From an uncultured Bacteroidales bacterium (GTDB taxonomy: Bacteria; Bacteroidota; Bacteroidia; Bacteroidales; F082): DNA of 42,851 nucleotides. Below, one piece after another: positions 32,388-39,739 of this stretch (within the stretch, counting starts at the first letter, position 1; every line of letters starts with the position of its first letter). Position numbers and translations under genes: made by a program. Under the pieces are notes generated by a model that saw only the letters and a list, made by a program, of their open reading frames with translations, did no database searches and was not told the origin of the DNA. The DNA is taken from positions 1 through 42,851 of the forward strand of contig CALBNP010000196.1 in assembly GCA_937896505.1 (NCBI GenBank), read 5' to 3'.

Positions 32388-33884
32388 ATGGCTAAGAGTA
32401 AGATGAGTTCGCTGCTTGGGCAGACTGCCATTTACGGATTGAGCAGTATTATCGGCAGGTTTTTGAACTATTTGTTGGTGCCGCTTTACACCTACAAGAT
32501 TGCCGCTGCATCAGGCGGCTATGGTGTGGTTACGAACCTTTATGGTTACACGGCTCTATTGCTTGTCATCTTGACTTTTGGCATGGAGACCACCTTTTTC
32601 CGTTTCGCCAACAAGGAAGGTGTCAATCCTGACAAGGCGTTTTCCACTTCCGGACTTGCTGTTGGTTTTGTATCGCTGGTTTTTGTGATTTTGGTCTCGC
32701 TGTTTCTGCATCCGATAGCCAATGCCTTGGACTACGGCAGTCATCCCGAATATGTCGAAATCATGGCCATCATCGTGGCCTTGGATGCTTTCCAGGCCAT
32801 TCTGTTTGCGCGTCTGCGTTACGAAAACAAAGCCATCAAGTTCGCCACACTGAAGTTGTTGTTCATTTTCTTCAACATTGGTCTTAACCTCTTCATTTTT
32901 CTTGTGGCTCCAGGCCTAAAGGAGAGTTGCCCGAATCTGATGGGCTGGTATAATGTTGATTATCAAGTTGGTTATATTTTCATTGTTAATCTGATTTGTA
33001 CGGCAAGCATCACTTTTGGTTTCATTCCCGAAATCAAGAAGTTGCGTTTCGGAATTGATAAGGACGTGTTGAAACAGATGCTGCGTTACACCTGGCCTTT
33101 GCTGCTTTTGGGCTTGGCAGGCATCTTGAATCAGGTGGCCGACAAGATTTGCTACCGTTTCATCGTTCCGGGAAAGGAAGGCGAAGTGCAGTTGGGCATT
33201 TATGGTGCCTGCGTGAAGATTGCCATGATTATGGCCATGATTACGCAAGCCTTCCGTTATGCCTACGAGCCTTTCGTCTTCGGTGGCAAAAAGGACGCTG
33301 ACAGCAAGGAAATGCAGGCCCAAGTGATGAAATATTTCGTCATGTTCACGCTGTTCGCATTTTTGGCTGTCGTGGCATTCATGCCGCTTTTGAAATACAT
33401 CATCAAGTCGGACTATTGGGAAGGTCTTGTTGTCGTCCCGATTGTGATGATGGCTGAAATCTTCATGGGTATTTATTTCAACCTTTCGTTTTGGTACAAA
33501 CTCATCGACCAGACTTGGTGGGGTGCCATCTTTTCGGCCATAGGTTGTGCGGTTTTGCTGGCCATTAACTTCATTTTTGTCCCGAAATACGGTTACATTG
33601 CCTGCGCTTGGGGCGGTTTTGCCGGGTATGGCGTTTGCATGTTGCTTTCCTATTTTGTCGGGCAGAAAAAGGCTCCGGTTCCTTATGATGTGAAAGGCAT
33701 TTTGGGCTATTTCGCTTTGGCATTGGTTTTGTTCTTTGCGATGCGGTTCATTCATATCGAAAACCAGGTTTTGGCGGTTGTCGTGAATGCATTAATTATG
33801 ATGGTTTTCTGCGTTGCCATTTGCTGGTTCGAAAAGGATTTGGTGAAAGGTGTGGTGGCAAAGGTTTGCAGAAGGAAGGCGTGA
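32388..33884 (+). CDS. Wzx-like polysaccharide flippase (MOP superfamily)
   Basis: 498 residues with 12-14 hydrophobic segments spread over the whole length. The N-terminus SLLGQTAIYGLSSIIGRFLNYLLVPLYT is typical of the oligosaccharide flippase/PST branch of the MATE-like MOP superfamily, which moves lipid-linked repeat units across the inner membrane. A candidate role is export of the surface polysaccharide whose precursors are made in the first third of the window, though the genes are 18 kb apart. Flippase followed by dut, TPR protein, DUF4292 and EnvC-like protein is a familiar Bacteroidales order, interrupted here by the DUF3990 module. Confidence 0.88.
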   Translation: MAKSKMSSLLGQTAIYGLSSIIGRFLNYLLVPLYTYKIAAASGGYGVVTNLYGYTALLLVILTFGMETTFFRFANKEGVNPDKAFSTSGLAVGFVSLVFVILVSLFLHPIANALDYGSHPEYVEIMAIIVALDAFQAILFARLRYENKAIKFATLKLLFIFFNIGLNLFIFLVAPGLKESCPNLMGWYNVDYQVGYIFIVNLICTASITFGFIPEIKKLRFGIDKDVLKQMLRYTWPLLLLGLAGILNQVADKICYRFIVPGKEGEVQLGIYGACVKIAMIMAMITQAFRYAYEPFVFGGKKDADSKEMQAQVMKYFVMFTLFAFLAVVAFMPLLKYIIKSDYWEGLVVVPIVMMAEIFMGIYFNLSFWYKLIDQTWWGAIFSAIGCAVLLAINFIFVPKYGYIACAWGGFAGYGVCMLLSYFVGQKKAPVPYDVKGILGYFALALVLFFAMRFIHIENQVLAVVVNALIMMVFCVAICWFEKDLVKGVVAKVCRRKA

Positions 33885-33895
33885 TGATAAATATG

Positions 33896-33903
33896 TAATT
33901 TTG
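33896..33903 (+). promoter_or_regulatory. -7 box of the DUF3791-DUF3990 module
   Basis: TAATTTTG followed by C, matching TAnnTTTGC. If used, transcription would start about 33910, which favours translation of the first gene from ATG 33923 over 33914. Confidence 0.45.
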
Positions 33904-33913
33904 CGTTTTGAAA

Positions 33914-34150
33914 ATGAAAGAGATGAATAAAGAAATTTCAAATGTCATTGAATACTTAGTGTGTTGCATTGGTGCTTTTGCCGAAAGGTTTTCGTTGACT
34001 AACGGTCAATCTTACAGTTATTTGCATCAATACAAGGGATTGGATTTCCTTGTCAGGCATTATGATGTGGAACACACTTTGTCGATTGATGATGCGGTTG
34101 AAGATGTCTATAATATTTGCAAACGACATGGAGGAGAGATTGCTTTATGA
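33914..34150 (+). CDS. DUF3791 domain protein
   Basis: About 78 residues (75 if started at ATG 33923). The conserved DUF3791 pattern is visible: hydrophobic N-terminal helix (EISNVIEYLVCCIGAFAERF), then SYSYLHQYKGLDFLVRHYDVEHTLSIDDAVEDV and a C-terminal ICKRHGGEI. DUF3791 genes are usually found next to DUF3990, and the pair has the size and overlap expected of an antitoxin-toxin or co-factor pair. This role is inferred and not shown. The stop overlaps the next start by 4 bp (ATGA), implying coupled translation. Confidence 0.82.
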   Translation: MKEMNKEISNVIEYLVCCIGAFAERFSLTNGQSYSYLHQYKGLDFLVRHYDVEHTLSIDDAVEDVYNICKRHGGEIAL

Positions 34151-34629
34151 TAGAGTTGTATCATGGATCAAATATTGAAATTGATAAAATCGACTTGAAA
34201 AAAGGCCGATTAGGAAAAGATTTCGGACAAGGTTTTTATTTAAGCGAGAATAAAAGCCAAGCTTTGAAAATGGCTCAAACAGCCGTTGATCGTGAAGAAA
34301 CAGGTTATCCAACAGTTACAACTTATCTTTTTGATGAAAGTTTACTTCACACACACGATGCTTTAAATGTCAAGATTTTCGAAGGATATTCAAAGGAATG
34401 GGCTCAATTTGTATTTCTAAACCGAGCGAATAAGACCGAAAGTCAAGCACATGATTTTGATGTTGTATATGGACCTATTGCCAATGATAAAGTTGGTGTT
34501 CAGATTCGTAGGTTTATGATGAAATATATTGATATAGATCAACTTGTTAAGGAATTGGAATTTATTCATCCTACATATCAATATTTTTTCGGAACAGAAA
34601 GAGCCATTTCTTATCTAACCAAAAAATGA
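34147..34629 (+). CDS. DUF3990 domain protein, ADP-ribosyltransferase-like
   Basis: 160 residues from ATG 34147. The N-terminus ELYHGSNIEIDKIDL followed by GKDFGQGFYLSENKSQALKMA resembles the first two motifs of ADP-ribosyltransferase folds (an H/YHGS strand and G-x-GFYLS turn), and HDFDVVYGPIANDKV is the conserved DUF3990 C-terminal block. This suggests it modifies a cellular target, as other toxins of this fold do, but no catalytic glutamate can be assigned with confidence. It is the middle gene of a three-gene set with tight spacing on both sides (4-bp overlap, then 7 bp). The set is more AT-rich than the genes around it, suggesting transfer. Confidence 0.82.
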   Translation: MIELYHGSNIEIDKIDLKKGRLGKDFGQGFYLSENKSQALKMAQTAVDREETGYPTVTTYLFDESLLHTHDALNVKIFEGYSKEWAQFVFLNRANKTESQAHDFDVVYGPIANDKVGVQIRRFMMKYIDIDQLVKELEFIHPTYQYFFGTERAISYLTKK

Positions 34630-34636
34630 ATCCATT

Positions 34637-34864
34637 ATGAATGAAATGCCACAAACAGCTATTGATAAGCAGTTTCTGATAGAATGCTTGGCGAAAGATT
34701 TGATAGAAATCCTGATGGAAGAAAGAGGCTATGGTCTTGAAGAAGCAATGGATGTTTTATATAAGTCACATACTTTTGAAAAAATTGAAAATGAGAAGAC
34801 GGGATTGTATTACCAAAGTCCAGTCTATGTTATGGAATTTCTTAATGATGAATTGAAAAATTGA
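34637..34864 (+). CDS. Small conserved partner of DUF3990
   Basis: 75 residues. No family name recognised with certainty. Sequence features are a start TAIDKQFLIECLAKDLIEILMEE, a second amphipathic helix (GLEEAMDVLYKSHTFEKIE) and KTGLYYQSPVYVMEFLNDELK. Similar small genes follow DUF3990 in Bacteroides and relatives, so it is probably part of the same module. It could be an antitoxin, with DUF3791 as a third component, or the reverse. Confidence 0.7.
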   Translation: MNEMPQTAIDKQFLIECLAKDLIEILMEERGYGLEEAMDVLYKSHTFEKIENEKTGLYYQSPVYVMEFLNDELKN

Positions 34865-34916
34865 TTTAACGCGCGAAGCGCAATTTTAAATCCTTGAATA
34901 TTAAATCTTGAATTAT

Positions 34917-35354
34917 ATGAAAGTCAAAGTCGTAAACAAATCGAATAACGCATTGCCGGCTTACGAAACGAAAAACTCTGCCGGAATGGATCTGCGTGCC
35001 TATCTGCCTGAAGGTCCTGTCACCCTGAAACCATTGCAGCGTGCCATGATTCCGACAGGTCTGTATATTGAGATTCCAGAAGGTTATGAAGGACAGGTGC
35101 GTCCGCGCAGCGGATTGGCCATCAAGCATGGCATTACGGTGCTGAACACTCCGGGTACCATCGATGCCGACTATCGCGGCGAGCTGAAGCAAATCCTAAT
35201 CAACCTTTCTGACGAGCCTTTTGTCATCAACAATGGCGACCGCATTGCGCAAATCGTCTTTGCCCGTTGCGAACAGGCCGAGATGGTTGAGGTTGAGGAA
35301 CTTTCCGAAACAGAACGCGGTGCCGGCGGATTTGGTCATACGGGGAAGAATTGA
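34917..35354 (+). CDS. dut: dUTP pyrophosphatase
   Basis: 145 residues from ATG 34917; a TTG at 34908 in the same frame is not needed. Hydrolyses dUTP to dUMP and PPi, keeping uracil out of DNA and feeding thymidylate synthesis. All five trimeric dUTPase motifs are visible: SAGMDLRAY, RPRSGLAIKHGI, NTPGTIDADYRGE, NNGDRIAQIV and the C-terminal RGAGGFGHTG. The 52-bp region before it holds a GCGCGAAGCGC palindrome (34871-34881) and two imperfect AAATC-TTGAAT repeats of about 15 bp. Confidence 0.96.
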   Translation: MKVKVVNKSNNALPAYETKNSAGMDLRAYLPEGPVTLKPLQRAMIPTGLYIEIPEGYEGQVRPRSGLAIKHGITVLNTPGTIDADYRGELKQILINLSDEPFVINNGDRIAQIVFARCEQAEMVEVEELSETERGAGGFGHTGKN

Positions 35355-35356
35355 GG

Positions 35357-35391
35357 TTTTGGGTTGTTGGTGATGGGTGAATGGTTATGGG
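35357..35391. repeat. Five-unit heptad array after dut
   Basis: 7-bp units start at 35357, 35364, 35371, 35378 and 35385, with consensus near TKRWKGG. The pair TGAATGG then TTATGGG matches 12412-12425 near galE. It lies in the 88-bp gap between dut and the TPR operon; the rest of the gap is AT-rich without a clear promoter. Confidence 0.6.
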
Positions 35392-35442
35392 TTTCACCTA
35401 TCAAATTATTGAAAGGAAATTAAATATTATATACATATTAAG

Positions 35443-37119
35443 ATGTCAATCAATAAATTAAGGATATTTTTTGGTTTTGCATTGCTGTTTTCAGCCTCGT
35501 TGTGCGTGGCGCAGGAAGATGGTCTGAAAGTTGATGGCGGCGTGGTCATCGACAAGCGAAAGAATGCCACTTATTTTTCCGATGGTTTGCAGTGCAAATA
35601 TCGCGAGGATGTGCAAGGTGCCATCAAGAATTTCGAACAAGCCTTGCAGTTCATGCCCGACGATGCGGCTTCGATGTACGAACTGAGCGAGCAGTATGTC
35701 AACGCGGGTCGTATGAACGATGCTTTCCTCATGATCAGGAAGGCTGTCGAATTGGATTCGGGCAATAAGTGGTACAAGTTGCGCTTGGGACAGTTTTACC
35801 GCAACATGGAGCAATATGACAGTTTCATCAAGTTGTATGAAGACCTCACCGTCCAATATCCAAACGACCTTGATATGCTTACTGAACTCATTGATTTTCT
35901 GCTGATTACTGAGCAATATGACAAGGCACTTGACAAGATGGACTTGTTGGAAAAACAGATTGGGAACAACGAGCTTATCACCGAGCAGCGGCTGAAAATC
36001 TATGCCCGTTTGGGCAACAGCAAGAAGGTGATTTCGGAGTTGAAGAAACAGATTGAAAAGAATCCGGGAAACACGCGTTACTACAATATGTTGGCTCAGG
36101 TCTATATGAACTTGGGCAAGGAGAAGGATGCCTTGGCCATGTTCAAGAAGGTGAAGGAGATAGACCCGAATGACCCTTATATCAATGTGGCTTTGCTGGA
36201 ATTCTATGACAAGAAAGGCGATATCGACAAAGCCTTTGCCGAGCTTTTGGAAGCCATCCGCAACAATAGCCTCGACCTTAACACCAAGGTGAGCATTTAT
36301 GAGTATTGGTTCAATAAAGCCGGTCAATCCGATAAGGTTGACGAGCAGGCGCGTCAGTGCGGCGAGGCTTTTGCGGAAATGTATCCCGACGACAAAATCG
36401 GCTTTTTGGTGATGGGTGCCTACTACATGAGCAAGGAAAAATGGCGCCAAGCGCAGACGGCTTATGTTCACGCCTTGTCTATCGACAGCACCGATTATGT
36501 CTCGTGGCAGAACCTCATCTTTGCCGAAGCCGACTTGGAAGAATCTGAGTCGGTGCGCAAACACGCCATCCAGGCCTTGCAATTCTATCCCATGCAGCCC
36601 GTCTTTTATTGGTATGCTGGTGTGAGCAGCGCCATGACCCAACATAATGACGATGCCATCGCCTATCTCGAAAAGGGCCGCCGTTTCATTTCCGACAACA
36701 GCCTGATGGCCAGTTTCGACAGCTATCTCGGCGACTTGTATCATGAGGCTGGCGATGAGCAGAAAGCCTTCGATGCCTACGACCGCGTGCTGAGTACCAA
36801 TCCTGACAACGTGCTGGTTCTGAACAACTATGCCTATTATCTTTCCTTGAAGAACGAGGATTTGGACAAGGCTTTGCGCATGTCAGCGCGTGCCGTCGAA
36901 CTCGAGCCCGACAATGCCACTTATCTCGATACCTACGCTTGGGTGCTCTACATGAAAGGCAACTTCGTTGAGGCTGAAAAGCAGATGAAGAAAGCCATCA
37001 AATTGCAGAAGACCCCCGATGCGGTCTATTATGAGCATTATGCCGAAATCCTACAGAAACTCGGTCGGTATAAGGAAGCCGTTGAATATGAAGCAAAAGC
37101 TAAGCAACTGAGCGAATGA
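35443..37119 (+). CDS. Exported tetratricopeptide-repeat protein
   Basis: 558 residues. A signal peptide (about 1-23, ending SLCVAQ) precedes at least ten TPR-like helix pairs (for example GAIKNFEQALQFMPDD near 59, DALAMFKKVKEIDPND near 230, KAFDAYDRVLSTNPDN near 445 and KALRMSARAVELEPDN near 478). TPR proteins in this position form periplasmic scaffolds for outer-membrane assembly. It is the first gene of a tight operon with DUF4292 and the EnvC-like protein (4-bp overlaps at both junctions), so it probably acts with them in the envelope. Confidence 0.9.
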   Translation: MSINKLRIFFGFALLFSASLCVAQEDGLKVDGGVVIDKRKNATYFSDGLQCKYREDVQGAIKNFEQALQFMPDDAASMYELSEQYVNAGRMNDAFLMIRKAVELDSGNKWYKLRLGQFYRNMEQYDSFIKLYEDLTVQYPNDLDMLTELIDFLLITEQYDKALDKMDLLEKQIGNNELITEQRLKIYARLGNSKKVISELKKQIEKNPGNTRYYNMLAQVYMNLGKEKDALAMFKKVKEIDPNDPYINVALLEFYDKKGDIDKAFAELLEAIRNNSLDLNTKVSIYEYWFNKAGQSDKVDEQARQCGEAFAEMYPDDKIGFLVMGAYYMSKEKWRQAQTAYVHALSIDSTDYVSWQNLIFAEADLEESESVRKHAIQALQFYPMQPVFYWYAGVSSAMTQHNDDAIAYLEKGRRFISDNSLMASFDSYLGDLYHEAGDEQKAFDAYDRVLSTNPDNVLVLNNYAYYLSLKNEDLDKALRMSARAVELEPDNATYLDTYAWVLYMKGNFVEAEKQMKKAIKLQKTPDAVYYEHYAEILQKLGRYKEAVEYEAKAKQLSE

Positions 37120-37688
37120 AGCAGTCGGTTTCACATATCGTCATCATCTTGGCCGCCTTCGTTGTGTTGGCTTTTGGATCGTGCACCTCGCGAAAGAAGA
37201 TGGTCGTACCTCCACAGCCTAAGCAATTCGAATGGCTCACAGCTCATATCGATATTGAGGCCGAAATAAATGGAACAACCTACCAGAACCTCACGGGTCA
37301 GCTGAGGATGAGGCACGACAGCGTGTTGTGGGCTTCGGTCTCCGCACTCGGCATGGAAGTGGTTCGCTTGAAGATGACGACCGACTCGGTTTGGGTCATC
37401 AATAGGTTGGAAAAGAATTATCTTGCCGACCCATTGGAGTTGGTATCATACGCATTTGGAATACCTGTTTCGTTGCCTTTGGTGCAAAACATGCTCTTGG
37501 GCAGTCCCGATGGCTTCGCTCCCGAAGAAAACCAAGTCGTTGAATTGAAGAGAGAGGAGATAAAAAGCGTTTCGGCAAAGATTAGGTTTTCCGAAATCAA
37601 GTTGGACGAACCTACCAATTTCCCGTGCAAAATCACCTCGAAGATGGAAAATCTCCGTTTTATGGGTAGAGAGGAGGAACAGCCATGA
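37116..37688 (+). CDS. DUF4292 lipoprotein
   Basis: 190 residues. A lipoprotein signal ends VVLAFGSC, placing the modified cysteine near residue 23. The mature part is beta-rich (ITSKMENLRF, TYQNLTGQLRMRHDSVLWASVSALGMEVVRLKMTTDSVWVINRLEK) and resembles the LolA/LolB-like fold reported for DUF4292, suggesting handling of lipids or lipoproteins at the outer membrane. Its start overlaps the TPR gene stop and its stop overlaps the next start, each by 4 bp. Confidence 0.88.
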   Translation: MKQSVSHIVIILAAFVVLAFGSCTSRKKMVVPPQPKQFEWLTAHIDIEAEINGTTYQNLTGQLRMRHDSVLWASVSALGMEVVRLKMTTDSVWVINRLEKNYLADPLELVSYAFGIPVSLPLVQNMLLGSPDGFAPEENQVVELKREEIKSVSAKIRFSEIKLDEPTNFPCKITSKMENLRFMGREEEQP

Positions 37689-38920
37689 AAAGAAATTGCA
37701 TTCTGCTGATTCTTATGATGTTGGTTTTCGCTCCTTCGGTGTTCTCCCAGAAATCACGAAGCCAGTTGGAAAAGGAAATCAAGGCCTTGCAAGAGGATAT
37801 TTCTACCACAAGCAAACTGCTCAAGAAGACCTCGAAGGATAAGGAGATGACCTTGAACGAGGTTTCGCTTTTGGACAAGAAAATCAAGCAACGCGAGAAA
37901 CTGATCCAGGCCTATAACGAACAGATTGCCGTTCTCGACCAGGAAATCAGCAAGGGTCAAGGCAATATCAAGACCTTGAATGCCGACTTGAAAAACCTCC
38001 GAAAGGAGTATGCCCAAATGGTGGCCTTTGCCAACCGTAACCGCAGCCATTACGACATTCTGGAGTTCGTCTTTGCTTCGTCCGACTTCAACCAGGCTTT
38101 CAGCCGTTTGCGTTATATTCGTCAATTCAATGAATCGCGCAAGACCAAGATGAACCAGATTTCCAACACTGAGAAACGTATCACTGGCGAGGTTGAAGCC
38201 AGCCAAAAAGCTCGCGAGGAACAGGCTGCCATGTTGGCTGACGAAAAGGTGCAACAGGCTGAATTGCAGAAGGAAAAGGAACAGCTGAATAGCCAGATTG
38301 CATCGCTGAAAAGGAAAGAAGGCCAGTTGCAGAAAGATATCAAGCAGAAGCAACAGCAAGCCAAGAACCTACAAAAAGCCATCGACGACATCATTGCCGA
38401 AGAGATTCGTCTGGCCAACGAACGAGCCAAGAAAGAAGCCGAAGCCAAGGGCAAGAAGGCTGAAAGCAGCAAAGGCATCGTGATGACGCCCGCCGAGAAG
38501 ACGCTTTCCACCAACTTCGCGAACAACAAAGGCAAGCTGCCTTGGCCAGTCGAGCGCGGCGTGGTATCGTCGTCCTACGGCAAGCATGCTTCCGTGGTAT
38601 CTGATAAGGTCACCGTGACCAATTCGGGCATCGACATTGCCACCGATGAGAATGCCCAAGCTCGTGCGGTCTTCGATGGCGTTGTCACCTCGGTCACTAA
38701 GCTGACAGGCTCCAACACGGTGATTATCATCCGCCATGGCGAGTATTTCACCGTTTATTCCAATATTGAGGAAGCCATCGTCAAACGTGGCGACAATGTG
38801 AAGACCAAGCAAAACCTTGGCCGTATTCATACCAACAAGGCTGAAAACAAGACGGAATTGCATTTCGAATTGCTGAAAGGCCAACAACGCGACAACCCCG
38901 AACCGTGGTTATCCCTGTAG
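37685..38920 (+). CDS. envC: EnvC-like murein hydrolase activator (degenerate LytM)
   Basis: 411 residues. A signal peptide (ends SVFSQ, about residue 21) is followed by a long coiled coil (about 25-245, rich in Lys, Gln and Glu) and a C-terminal LytM/M23-type domain (LPWPVERGVVSSSYGKH, then GIDIATDENAQARAVFDGVVTSV, RHGEYFTVYSN, LHFELLKG). The first metal ligand position in G-x-x-H-x-G-x-D is missing: the segment reads NSGID, so the domain is probably not itself a peptidase. Coiled coil plus inactive LytM is the layout of EnvC, which activates amidases at division. The stop codon is followed at once by a perfect hairpin. Confidence 0.85.
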   Translation: MKRNCILLILMMLVFAPSVFSQKSRSQLEKEIKALQEDISTTSKLLKKTSKDKEMTLNEVSLLDKKIKQREKLIQAYNEQIAVLDQEISKGQGNIKTLNADLKNLRKEYAQMVAFANRNRSHYDILEFVFASSDFNQAFSRLRYIRQFNESRKTKMNQISNTEKRITGEVEASQKAREEQAAMLADEKVQQAELQKEKEQLNSQIASLKRKEGQLQKDIKQKQQQAKNLQKAIDDIIAEEIRLANERAKKEAEAKGKKAESSKGIVMTPAEKTLSTNFANNKGKLPWPVERGVVSSSYGKHASVVSDKVTVTNSGIDIATDENAQARAVFDGVVTSVTKLTGSNTVIIIRHGEYFTVYSNIEEAIVKRGDNVKTKQNLGRIHTNKAENKTELHFELLKGQQRDNPEPWLSL

Positions 38921-38940
38921 AGACGCAAGATTTTGCGTCT
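38921..38940 (+). terminator. Hairpin directly after the envC-like stop codon
   Basis: AGACGCAA and TTGCGTCT pair perfectly over 8 bp around a GATT loop. The UAG stop ends at 38920. A related GTAGAGAC sequence lies at the stop of the gene ending 42674. It may be a terminator or an interspersed repeat; no strong U-tract follows. Confidence 0.5.
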
Positions 38941-38958
38941 AATAAAATTAAATGAATC

Positions 38959-39117
38959 ATGCGCAAGAAATTGATTATATTGTTTTTAGGTCTGTTGGTC
39001 CTGATGGCCAGTTGCAAGACGCAAGAAGTGCCGGGCCGTCGTCGCGCCCCACGGCATTGCAACACTTGCACGAAATGGAGCTACATTCCCGTAAAAACCA
39101 TCGACGATGAAGCCTGA
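38959..39117 (+). CDS. Small lipoprotein
   Basis: 52 residues: a basic start (MRKKL), a hydrophobic stretch and a lipobox LMASC, with Cys19 as the acylated residue. The mature peptide is arginine-rich and contains HCNTCTKW (34-41). Its stop lies 11 bp within the next gene (start 39107). The shape and length resemble small lipoproteins found in many Bacteroidota next to envelope genes. I do not recognise a named family. Its position after EnvC and before the SprT-like gene suggests the same transcript. Confidence 0.7.
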   Translation: MRKKLIILFLGLLVLMASCKTQEVPGRRRAPRHCNTCTKWSYIPVKTIDDEA

Positions 39118-39736
39118 AGAGCTTGAATTGCTGAAGAAGTATTTCCCCGAAAAGGCTGTGCCGATGGTGGGAAAAGCCTACGATGAGCGTCAGTTTCGCC
39201 TGTGCTTCAAGCGGCCGCGCACCTCGAAATTGGGCGATTTCCGTCCACCGCGCACCTCGGCAAGCAAGGTTTGTTGCATTACGCTCAACAGCGACCTCAA
39301 TCCTTATCAGATGCTCGTCACCTTTGTGCACGAGGTGGCGCATTACGATGTGTTTCGCCAATATGGCTTGCGGAAGGTGCAGCCGCATGGCGAGGAATGG
39401 AAAATGGTGTTTTCGACCTTGCTGCAGCCTTACCTTACCGAAGAGATTTTCCCATCGGATGTGCTGCAACAGTTGCGTGAGCATCTTCTTCACATCAAGG
39501 CAAGCAGTCATACTGACCAAGAGTTGCAGCGTGTGCTCCAGAAATACGACGAGAACCCGCTTTTTGAGACCACTGTCGAGCAGTTGCCCGAAGGCGCACG
39601 TTTCGTGTTGCGTGACGGGCGAATCTTCCAGAAAGGCCCCAAGCAGCGCACACGCTACAAGTGCTATTGCGAAGACAATGGCCGCTATTATACTGTGGCA
39701 GGTTTAGCCGAGGTGGTCGCAGTGCTTAGCAATTAG
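39107..39736 (+). CDS. SprT-like zinc-metalloprotease domain protein
   Basis: 209 residues. The metal-binding motif HEVAH (75-79) and a downstream PHGEEWK (His94) match the SprT/Spartan-like fold. The C-terminus (RTRYKCYCEDNGRYYTV) holds a weak zinc-ribbon-like segment. Eukaryotic Spartan cleaves DNA-protein crosslinks; the bacterial SprT family is not well characterised. It starts within the coding region of the small lipoprotein and ends 3 bp from the convergent fucP-like gene. Confidence 0.87.
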   Translation: MKPEELELLKKYFPEKAVPMVGKAYDERQFRLCFKRPRTSKLGDFRPPRTSASKVCCITLNSDLNPYQMLVTFVHEVAHYDVFRQYGLRKVQPHGEEWKMVFSTLLQPYLTEEIFPSDVLQQLREHLLHIKASSHTDQELQRVLQKYDENPLFETTVEQLPEGARFVLRDGRIFQKGPKQRTRYKCYCEDNGRYYTVAGLAEVVAVLSN

Positions 39737-39739
39737 TCC

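Noticed and set aside
35491..36744. 417-codon open frame opposite the TPR protein
   Set aside because: Antisense shadow of the TPR gene; composition is His/Ile/Leu-rich with no recognisable motif, and the plus-strand gene is clearly real.
37685..38920. Active M23 endopeptidase
   Set aside because: The HxxxD metal motif lacks its histidine (NSGID), so I prefer an EnvC-type activator.
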